15,441 bases of DNA from NCBI GenBank assembly GCA_005883365.1, contig VAXA01000045.1, forward strand, positions 1 to 15,441. The letters run 5' to 3'. A program made the position numbers and the translations under genes. Below are positions 7,601-14,607 of this stretch, piece after piece (the first letter of the stretch is position 1; each line of letters starts with the position of its first letter). The notes beneath the pieces were generated by a model. The model was not told where the DNA came from and made no database searches. It was given only the letters and a program-made list of their open reading frames with translations. This DNA is from Actinomycetota bacterium. GTDB taxonomy: Bacteria; Actinomycetota; Thermoleophilia; Gaiellales; Gaiellaceae.

Positions 7601-8609
7601 TTAGTGCAGTCCGCTGATGAGCTTGCCGAACGGGTGCCAGTCGCCGGACGAGCCCCCGCTCCACTTGGTCATGATCAACTGCTCCATCGGGAACGTGCGC
7701 TTCGCCGACGTCTGAAGCGTGATCCCCGGATAGAGGAACGGGTTCTTCGTCGTGTTCATGTGGCGCAGCGCCTTCATGAGGCTCGCCCTCGTAGGGTTCT
7801 TGCCGGCGTGCTTGAGCGCGTACACAAACGTCCACGCCGAGCCGAGCCCGTAGACGAGGTTCAGGTCGCCTGCCGCGAAGTCCTGGTCGAGGGACGGCGC
7901 GTACGTGTGGATGATGTTCTTCGCGAGCTTCATCCCCGGCAGGTTCGGCTGCAGTGTCTGGCTCGCGACGTAACCGGTCGAGATGACTCCGTCCAGGTTC
8001 GCTCCGCTCTGGGCGGCCTTGAGCTCGAAGATCCGGTTCGCTGACACGTTGTTCAGGAACGTCAGCGGGTTCCAGCCGATCAGCGTCTTGGCCACGAGCG
8101 ACTGGATGCTCGCCGTCGGCGTCGCGAAGATGACGAACGTGTCCGCGCCGTGTGCCCGTAGCGCGACGATGTGGGCCGCGATGACCTGGGCGGAATCGCC
8201 GAGGTTGTAGGACTCGGCATCGACGATCTCGTTCGCGTGCGAGCCGAGCCCGGTCTTCAGGCCGGCGAGGTAGTTCTTGCCGTAGGCGTCGTTCTGGTAG
8301 ATGACGCCGATCTTCGCGCCCGCCTTGTGCGCGAGGATGTAATGGGAGTAGAGCTTCGCCTCCCCCGGATAGTCCGGCTGCCAGCCGAGCGTCCACGGCT
8401 TCGTCGAGCCCTGGCACTTGTGGTGGACGCAGTTGCCCCAGTACGCGTCGCCGGTGGCGACGAGCACCTGCGGGATCTTCCTCGTGTTGAGGTAGTTCCA
8501 CGTGGCGAGGATCGGCGCCGTGCCGAGACTGCCGACGACGGCGAAAACGTGGTTCTGCTCGACGAGCTTCGTGGTCTGCGGAACAGTCTGCGACGGGTCG
8601 TACTGGTCG
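7601..8609 (-). pseudogene. livK: Duplicated 3' part of livK-like substrate-binding protein gene, no start
   Basis: In this frame the sequence codes for residues from DDQYDPSQTVPQ (about residue 86 of the intact protein) to the natural C-terminus, which ends GKLISGLH. It is the downstream copy of a 935-bp tandem duplication inside the substrate-binding-protein gene. Because 935 is not a multiple of three, it is out of frame with the upstream copy that carries the signal peptide. No start codon or ribosome-binding site is visible at its beginning. Alone it would lack the secretion signal and the first lobe strand. It is the only place where the native last 24 residues are found. Removing one repeat unit gives an ordinary 421-residue protein. 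Confidence 0.8.
7675..8609. repeat. 935-bp direct tandem repeat, unit 1
   Basis: This unit starts TCAACTGCTCCATCGG and is repeated at 8610-9544 with an exact offset of 935 bases. The only difference I found is base 7826 (A) against 8761 (G), a synonymous TTT/TTC change in the livK frame. The left flank here (GGTCATGA..) is the native one; the junction at 8609/8610 is the novel one. Confidence 0.97.
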
Positions 8610-9801
8610 TCAACTGCTCCATCGGGAACGTGCGCTTCGCCGACGTCTGAAGCGTGATCCCCGGATAGAGGAACGGGTTCTTCGTCGTGTTCATGTGGCG
8701 CAGCGCCTTCATGAGGCTCGCCCTCGTAGGGTTCTTGCCGGCGTGCTTGAGCGCGTACACGAACGTCCACGCCGAGCCGAGCCCGTAGACGAGGTTCAGG
8801 TCGCCTGCCGCGAAGTCCTGGTCGAGGGACGGCGCGTACGTGTGGATGATGTTCTTCGCGAGCTTCATCCCCGGCAGGTTCGGCTGCAGTGTCTGGCTCG
8901 CGACGTAACCGGTCGAGATGACTCCGTCCAGGTTCGCTCCGCTCTGGGCGGCCTTGAGCTCGAAGATCCGGTTCGCTGACACGTTGTTCAGGAACGTCAG
9001 CGGGTTCCAGCCGATCAGCGTCTTGGCCACGAGCGACTGGATGCTCGCCGTCGGCGTCGCGAAGATGACGAACGTGTCCGCGCCGTGTGCCCGTAGCGCG
9101 ACGATGTGGGCCGCGATGACCTGGGCGGAATCGCCGAGGTTGTAGGACTCGGCATCGACGATCTCGTTCGCGTGCGAGCCGAGCCCGGTCTTCAGGCCGG
9201 CGAGGTAGTTCTTGCCGTAGGCGTCGTTCTGGTAGATGACGCCGATCTTCGCGCCCGCCTTGTGCGCGAGGATGTAATGGGAGTAGAGCTTCGCCTCCCC
9301 CGGATAGTCCGGCTGCCAGCCGAGCGTCCACGGCTTCGTCGAGCCCTGGCACTTGTGGTGGACGCAGTTGCCCCAGTACGCGTCGCCGGTGGCGACGAGC
9401 ACCTGCGGGATCTTCCTCGTGTTGAGGTAGTTCCACGTGGCGAGGATCGGCGCCGTGCCGAGACTGCCGACGACGGCGAAAACGTGGTTCTGCTCGACGA
9501 GCTTCGTGGTCTGCGGAACAGTCTGCGACGGGTCGTACTGGTCGTCGAGGACCTTGTCCACGATCTTGCGGTGGAAGACGCCACCGTGCGCGTTGACGTA
9601 GGCGTAGTAGGCCGCTTCCGCGGCCGGGATCGTTGCGTAGAGCGCCGCCGGGCCTGTGAGCGGGAACGTGCCGCCGATCACAATCTGCTTCTTCGTGACG
9701 CCCGGCGTGCCAGTGTGCGAGGCCGCCGCGGTGCCCGCTACGGCGGCTGTGGCGAGAAGAGCGCAAAGCAGCGCTCCGAGCTTCCTACGGTTGACAGCCA
9801 T
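8257..9801 (-). CDS. livK: Branched-chain amino acid ABC transporter substrate-binding protein, frameshifted by duplication
   Basis: The start is ATG at 9801 with AGGAGGGG just upstream. A signal peptide is visible (MAVNRRKLGALLC.., hydrophobic to about residue 27, likely cleaved after GTAAA). The mature part begins VTKKQIVIGGTFPLTGPAA, the classic opening of a Leu/Ile/Val-type periplasmic-binding protein (Peripla_BP_6), which captures an amino acid or similar ligand outside the membrane and delivers it to LivHM. There is no lipobox cysteine. Cys146 and Cys151 (NCVHHKC) could form a disulfide. The frame is normal for 397 residues, to MEQL. It then crosses the duplication junction at 8609/8610 and continues as 117 residues of out-of-frame, Arg/Ser-rich sequence to a stop at 8257. 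The native last 24 residues are lost. As drawn, the product is probably misfolded. It is the last gene of the liv operon, 73 bp after livM. Confidence 0.85.
   Translation of the reverse strand: MAVNRRKLGALLCALLATAAVAGTAAASHTGTPGVTKKQIVIGGTFPLTGPAALYATIPAAEAAYYAYVNAHGGVFHRKIVDKVLDDQYDPSQTVPQTTKLVEQNHVFAVVGSLGTAPILATWNYLNTRKIPQVLVATGDAYWGNCVHHKCQGSTKPWTLGWQPDYPGEAKLYSHYILAHKAGAKIGVIYQNDAYGKNYLAGLKTGLGSHANEIVDAESYNLGDSAQVIAAHIVALRAHGADTFVIFATPTASIQSLVAKTLIGWNPLTFLNNVSANRIFELKAAQSGANLDGVISTGYVASQTLQPNLPGMKLAKNIIHTYAPSLDQDFAAGDLNLVYGLGSAWTFVYALKHAGKNPTRASLMKALRHMNTTKNPFLYPGITLQTSAKRTFPMEQLTTSTTRRRLFRRPRSSSSRTTFSPSSAVSARRRSSPRGTTSTRGRSRRCSSPPATRTGATASTTSARARRSRGRSAGSRTIRGRRSSTPITSSRTRRARRSASSTRTTPTARTTSPA
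8610..9544. repeat. 935-bp direct tandem repeat, unit 2
   Basis: Second unit of the tandem repeat within livK. The match to unit 1 continues for two more bases (TC at 9545-9546), a 2-bp microhomology at the breakpoints, then diverges at 9547 into the native sequence coding for VDKVL. The whole unit lies inside one gene, so it is a gene-internal duplication, not an insertion of foreign DNA. Confidence 0.97.
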
Positions 9802-9804
9802 GCG

Positions 9805-9812
9805 CCCCTCCT
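9805..9812 (-). promoter_or_regulatory. Strong Shine-Dalgarno of livK
   Basis: AGGAGGGG on the minus strand, with the AGGAGG core 5 bases before the ATG at 9801. It is the best ribosome-binding site in the window. It fixes the start of livK at 9801 over longer in-frame alternatives (to 9888), and it suits a protein needed in excess over the transporter. Confidence 0.8.
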
Positions 9813-9838
9813 GCAATTCGGTTGTGTCCGTAGAGACG

Positions 9839-9853
9839 AACTCCCGGGCAGTT
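9839..9853. promoter_or_regulatory. Imperfect inverted repeat in the livM-livK gap
   Basis: AACTCCCGGGCAGTT is palindromic except for one C-C pair and the central base, and sits 38 bases upstream of livK. It could be an operator or part of an RNA stem that separates livK expression from livM. No convincing -10/-35 pair is seen in the 73-bp gap. A 15-base imperfect palindrome is weak evidence alone. Confidence 0.2.
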
Positions 9854-9874
9854 TGATGGAGATTGACTCGCCCT

Positions 9875-10810
9875 TCAAGCACGGGCAAGCCGACGTAGCC
9901 GCTTGAGCAGGCCGGCGAAGCCGTCGGGGAGCAGGAGCATGACGAGCACTACCGCGGCGCCGAAGACGACGTCGCGGCCGTGGCTGGAGCCGATCACCGG
10001 CACGCCGCTCGAGACCGCCGGCAGGAGACCGACGAACGCAGCGCCGGCGAGGATCCCCCAGAGCGAGCCGAGCCCCGCCACCGCGGCGCCGACGAGGAGC
10101 TGGAGCGAGAGGACGATGCCGAACTCGCTCGGCTCTGCGAAGCCGTTCGTGGCCAGCACCAAGAGCGAGCCCGCCACGCCGGCATAGGCGGCGGAGATCC
10201 CAAAGGCGAGCGTCTTGTAGACGGGCAGCTCGATCCCCGAGGCGACGGCCGCGATCTCGCTGTCGCGGACGGCCCGGAACGCACGGCCGACGCGGCCGCG
10301 CAGGATCAGCCACGCGAGCACGAACAGGATCGCGGACGCTGCCCAGGCGGCGCCGTACAGCCAGACGTGGCTGACCGTCCGCGACGTCTGCACCCCGTCC
10401 CTGCCGCCGAGGAACTTCGACCACTTGAGCGGCAGCTGGGGCACCGAGACGGCGAGCGCGAACGTCGCGAGGGCGAGGTAGACGCCCGACAGCCGCAGCG
10501 CAGGCAGCCCGAGGATCAGGCCGAGGACGAAGCAGATCGCGAACGCCATGAGCATCGTCACGACGAGGTTCGTGTGGTGGTCCTGCGACATGACCGCCGT
10601 CGTGTAGCCGCCGATGGCCATGAACGCGCCGTGGCCGATCGAGATCTGGCCCGTGTAGCCGGTGAGGATGTTGAGACCGAGGATCGCGACGAAGAAGATC
10701 CCAACCCGCGCGGCCAGGGAGACGTTGTAGGCACTCAGGACGAAGGGGAGCGCCGAGAGCAGCCCGGCCACGGCTAGGAGCGAGGCGATCGCGGGCAGCA
10801 GGCGCCTCAT
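9875..10810 (-). CDS. livM: Branched-chain amino acid ABC transporter permease LivM
   Basis: A 311-residue integral membrane permease of the BPD_transp_2 family, one of the two channel subunits of a HAAT-type importer. The family signature is seen at residues 45-69 (GLNILTGYTGQISIGHGAF and following), with conserved GYTGQ and GHGAF. Further blocks are LRLSGVYLALATFA, the ATPase-contacting loop GRAFRAVRDSEIAA, and GLGSLWGILAGAAF near the C-terminus. About eight to ten hydrophobic segments are expected. The start is ATG at 10810, with GGAGG at 10821-10825 (minus strand) and a 4-bp ATGA overlap with the livH stop. The C-terminus is Arg/Lys-rich (LLKRLRRLARA) and cytoplasmic by charge. Confidence 0.95.
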   Translation of the reverse strand: MRRLLPAIASLLAVAGLLSALPFVLSAYNVSLAARVGIFFVAILGLNILTGYTGQISIGHGAFMAIGGYTTAVMSQDHHTNLVVTMLMAFAICFVLGLILGLPALRLSGVYLALATFALAVSVPQLPLKWSKFLGGRDGVQTSRTVSHVWLYGAAWAASAILFVLAWLILRGRVGRAFRAVRDSEIAAVASGIELPVYKTLAFGISAAYAGVAGSLLVLATNGFAEPSEFGIVLSLQLLVGAAVAGLGSLWGILAGAAFVGLLPAVSSGVPVIGSSHGRDVVFGAAVVLVMLLLPDGFAGLLKRLRRLARA

Positions 10811-11820
10811 ACCCGCCGCACCTCCCGGCGACCGAACAGCCCGGTCGGTTTGAGGAGGAGCACGCCTACGAGCACGGCGAACGCGAACGGCGCCTGCAGC
10901 TCGGAGCTGATCGCCGGCACGTACTGGACGACGAGGTTGAGCGAGACGCCGATCACAAGCCCGCCGACGACCGCTCCGGCCGGGCTGTCGAGGCCGCCGA
11001 GAACGGCGGCGGCGAAGGCGTAGACGAGGATCGGCTGCATCAGCGTCGGCTCGAGGAAGAACTGCGAAGGCTCGGCCATGAGGCCCGCGACCGCGCCCAG
11101 TACCGCAGCGAGCCCCCAGCCGATCGCGAGCATCCAGTCGACCCGGACGCCGACGAGCGCCGACTCCGCCGGCCGGAACGCCGCAGCGCGCATGCCGAGG
11201 CCGAGCTTCGTGAATCGGAACAGCGCCCAGACGAGCACCACCGAGACGAGGACGACGGCGAGCATCCCGGGATAGAGGCGCGCGATGGAAACGCCGCCGA
11301 CGTGGTAGATCTTCGTCCCGAAGGGCGAGGGCATGTACTTGAACTCGCCGCCCCAGACCCAGTTCACGACGCCGTCGATGAGGATGAACAGGCCGACGGT
11401 GACGATGACCGCGCCGATCACCGATCGCTGCTGCACCGGCCGCACGAGCGCGACCTCGAGCACGGTGCCGAGCACGAAGGCGATCGCGAGCGTCGCGAAG
11501 AACGCCTCCCAGTACGACAGGCCCCACTGGATGAGCTGCCAGGCTACGTACGTCGTCGCCATCGCGAGCTCTCCCTGGGCGAAGTTGACGACCCGGGTCG
11601 CGCGGTAGACGAGGACGAGTGCGAGCGCGAGGCTGCCGTAGACGGCGCCGAGCGCGAGCCCCTGCACCGTCAGCTGGGCGAAGACCTCGCTGCGCAGGCA
11701 GCCGACGAGCAGACCTGCGGCGCCCGCGACCAGGAGCAGGCTGACCGGCGGCACGACGCCGCCCAGCGCGGCGCCGCGGCGCCGGAGGCTGGGGCGGGGG
11801 GAGCTTTCGAGCGCAGCCAT
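10807..11820 (-). CDS. livH: Branched-chain amino acid ABC transporter permease LivH
   Basis: This 337-residue membrane permease pairs with LivM. The core of the family begins at about residue 50 with LTVQGLALGAVYGSLALAL. It continues with YRATRVVNFAQGELAM, a LivH signature, then the coupling region LGLGMRAAAFRPAESALVGV and AVLGGLDSPAGAVVGGL near the end. It is longer than the usual 290-300 residues because of an N-terminal extension of about 45 residues (Arg-rich, then a hydrophobic segment) before the conserved core. A shorter start cannot be excluded, although ATG at 11820 lies only 5 bp after the livF stop, as expected for an operon. No good Shine-Dalgarno is seen, so translation may depend on coupling to livF. 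Confidence 0.93.
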   Translation of the reverse strand: MAALESSPRPSLRRRGAALGGVVPPVSLLLVAGAAGLLVGCLRSEVFAQLTVQGLALGAVYGSLALALVLVYRATRVVNFAQGELAMATTYVAWQLIQWGLSYWEAFFATLAIAFVLGTVLEVALVRPVQQRSVIGAVIVTVGLFILIDGVVNWVWGGEFKYMPSPFGTKIYHVGGVSIARLYPGMLAVVLVSVVLVWALFRFTKLGLGMRAAAFRPAESALVGVRVDWMLAIGWGLAAVLGAVAGLMAEPSQFFLEPTLMQPILVYAFAAAVLGGLDSPAGAVVGGLVIGVSLNLVVQYVPAISSELQAPFAFAVLVGVLLLKPTGLFGRREVRRV

Positions 11821-11825
11821 CGCGC

Positions 11826-12529
<704 letters not shown>

Positions 12530-12533
<4 letters not shown>

Positions 12534-13267
12534 GCCGCGAGCTCGCCTCCGAGGTAGGCCTCGATCACCGCGGGGTTGCGCTGCACGTCGGCGGGCGCGC
12601 CGGCCGCGATCGTCCGTCCGAAGTCGAGGACGTGCACGTGCTCGCAGACCTGCATCACGAGCCGCATGTGGTGCTCGACGAGCAGGATGGTCAGCTCGCG
12701 CTCGTCGCGCAGCCGCCGGATGAGGCCGACGAGCTCGTCGACCTCTTGGTGGTTGAGGCCACCGGCCGGTTCGTCGAGTAGCAGCACGCGCGGCCGGCTG
12801 GCGAGAGCGCGGGCGAGCTCGACCCGCTTCAGCGTCCCGAACGGGAGGCCGGACGCCGGACGTCCCGCGTGCTCGGCGATCCCCACGTCGGCCATCGTCT
12901 CGAGCGCCTGGCGCCGCTGCTCGGCCTCGCGCTGCAGGCGGGAAGAAGCATGCGCGCCCACGAGGACGTTCTCCAGTACGGTGAGCCTCGGGAACAGCTC
13001 GAGGTTCTGGAAGGTGCGGGCGATGCCGAGACGGATCACGCGGCTCGGGCGGACGCGGCGGAGCGAGTGGCCGTCGAAGAGGACATCGCCGGAGTCGAGC
13101 CGGTAGAGGCGCGTGATGGCGTTGAAGGCCGTCGTCTTGCCGGCGCCGTTCGGGCCGATCAGCCCGACGATCGAGCCTTCCGCCACCTCGAGGGAGACAT
13201 CGTCGAGCGCGACGATCCCGCCGAACCGCAGCCGAGCGTGGTCGAGCGCGAGGAGCCCCTTCGCCAC
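12530..13267 (-). CDS. livG: Branched-chain amino acid ABC transporter ATP-binding protein LivG
   Basis: A 245-residue cytoplasmic ABC ATPase. The features seen are Walker A GPNGAGKT (38-45), the Q-loop in ARTFQNLELFPRLTVLENV (Gln87), Walker B VLLLDEP (161-167) and the H-loop VEHH (His199). The signature region is LPFGTLKRVELARAL (141-155), in place of LSGGQ. A degenerate signature starting LP(Y/F)G is normal for LivG. The start chosen is GTG at 13267, just before LLALDHARLRFGG. No Shine-Dalgarno is evident, and a TAGGCT (13276-13281, minus strand) stands 8 bases upstream, so a leaderless transcript is possible but unproven. The 35-bp gap to the upstream serine-hydrolase gene also allows read-through. 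It is the first liv gene of the operon. Confidence 0.95.
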
Positions 13268-13302
13268 CGACCGCGAGCCTAGAGCATCGGACGCGGCGCG
13301 GG

Positions 13303-14607
13303 CTAGGACTCGCGGCGGGTCACGACGATCTCCTGGTCGCACTGCCTCAGCGTGAAGCCCGCGGCGCGACTTGCCTGATCGCTGTTCAGAGTCACCGAGA
13401 TCCGCCCGTCCGCCGTGGCGAGTGTGTGCTCGTCGACGATGTCGAATGGAAGAGGGTCCTGGTCACCAACTGTGAGCATCGCTCCCGTAGCTGTTGCCTC
13501 GAGCGCAATCACCGAGCCCGAAGCCGTTTCGCAGGTCCCGCGAAAGTCGATGCTCGTCTCGCCTGCAAGGCCATGCCGGGCGAGTGCGCTCCAACCCAGG
13601 CGGCGCGCCAGTTGGTTGAGAAGCGCGGGGACGACGAGACCTCCTTCGTCGGCGTTCGTCATCACGGCTGTGGCCGGCCCGCGGTGTGCGGATGCGACGA
13701 ACTCGCAGCGATATCCAGCATTGCCGCCGGTGTGACCGAAATACGGATTCTCCGGGGTGCCATAGAGACTCACACCGAGACCCCAGCGGGGCATTTGCGG
13801 CGTCACCATCTCAGCCACCAGCCACTGTGGGATGAGGGCGCCGCGCTCGCCGTTGAACGCGCGCTGCATCCCTCTGGCGAAGCGCACGAGGTCCGTCGGA
13901 GTGCACCAGAGGCCCGCAGCCGCGAGCTCGGGATAGACGTGCCAGCCACCCTCGATGGGTTTGCCGGCCGAGAAGCCGGGAGCGACGCGGGGCTCGAGCT
14001 CGGGCGGGATGGGCTGCTCGAACGTCGCCGACTCCATACCAAGTGGAGCGAGGATGCGCTCGGCGGCGAGGTCTCCGAAAGGCCTCTCTGCCACGTCCTC
14101 GATCAGCTGCTGAATCACCGCGTATCCCCCTCCCGAATAGGCGGCGGCTAGCCCCGGAATCCCGACGCTCCGGATGGGGTCGGTGTTCGCGGGCGGACGC
14201 CCGTCGAGAATGTCCAAGAGGCTCGGAACCGGCTCGTCGCGTCTGTAGCCCGGAAACCCCCGCACGCTCAAGCCTGCTCCGTGACAGAGGAGCTGCCGCA
14301 GCGTGATTCGCGGCCGCCACTCCCCGCTGCTCGTCACGAGAGGCGGTAGCGACCACGTGTGTATCGCGTTCGCGATGTCGTCGTCGAGCGAGAGCTTCCC
14401 GTCGGCGGCCAGGCACAGCGCGAGCACAGCGGTCACGGCCTTGCTGATCGACGCCGCCTGGAAGAGCGTGTCCGGGGTTGCTTCCCAACCTGCCGTGACG
14501 ATGTCTTCGTCCTGCGCGTAGGCGAGCGAGACTGCGGGAGTCAGGCCCGCGTAGCTCGTGACGGTCGCGGTGAGCTCGCGGGCGAGGTCGTCAGGAAGGG
14601 CCGTCAA
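13303..14607 (-). CDS. Beta-lactamase-family serine hydrolase (class C/PBP-like) with C-terminal domain
   Basis: A 434-residue protein of the beta-lactamase/esterase/DD-peptidase fold. The catalytic SxxK is SISK (Ser53-Lys56), the YxN-type motif is YSG (157-159), and HTGG (292-295) stands for the KTG box. QLLCHGAGL, YSGGGYAVIQQLIE and WCTPTDLVRFARGM are typical of the family. About 100 residues after the catalytic domain (from 340) look like a beta-rich C-terminal domain common in these hydrolases. No signal peptide is visible, so it may act in the cytoplasm, for example as an esterase or amidase and not a wall enzyme. The start is TTG at 14607, overlapping the SDR stop (TTGA); no ATG or GTG is available nearby upstream. 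Codon choice looks less GC-biased than in its neighbours, which may mean it was acquired later; that is a visual impression. The substrate is unknown. Confidence 0.9.
   Translation of the reverse strand: MTALPDDLARELTATVTSYAGLTPAVSLAYAQDEDIVTAGWEATPDTLFQAASISKAVTAVLALCLAADGKLSLDDDIANAIHTWSLPPLVTSSGEWRPRITLRQLLCHGAGLSVRGFPGYRRDEPVPSLLDILDGRPPANTDPIRSVGIPGLAAAYSGGGYAVIQQLIEDVAERPFGDLAAERILAPLGMESATFEQPIPPELEPRVAPGFSAGKPIEGGWHVYPELAAAGLWCTPTDLVRFARGMQRAFNGERGALIPQWLVAEMVTPQMPRWGLGVSLYGTPENPYFGHTGGNAGYRCEFVASAHRGPATAVMTNADEGGLVVPALLNQLARRLGWSALARHGLAGETSIDFRGTCETASGSVIALEATATGAMLTVGDQDPLPFDIVDEHTLATADGRISVTLNSDQASRAAGFTLRQCDQEIVVTRRES

Noticed and set aside
6803..8044. A 413-codon plus-strand open frame running from yyaL across the livK region
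   Set aside because: It is out of frame with yyaL and antisense to livK, with composition typical of GC-rich shadow frames.
7675..9544. CRISPR array or mobile element as the explanation for the repeats
   Set aside because: There are only two adjacent long units, no spacers, no terminal inverted repeats, no transposase, and the unit is entirely livK coding sequence.
7601..9801. Programmed frameshifting that would join both livK copies into a double binding protein
   Set aside because: No slippery heptamer or stimulatory structure is visible at the junction, and the joined product would repeat about 312 residues starting in the middle of a lobe, not as two complete domains.
9106..9906. A 266-codon plus-strand open frame antisense to livK
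   Set aside because: It follows the codon pattern of livK on the other strand. The shorter copy at 8171-8650 exists only because of the tandem repeat, and no family is recognisable.
13268..13302. A terminator or clear promoter between the serine hydrolase and livG
   Set aside because: The gap is 35 bp with no stable hairpin and no recognisable -35. The TAGGCT upstream of livG is too weak alone to list as a promoter.
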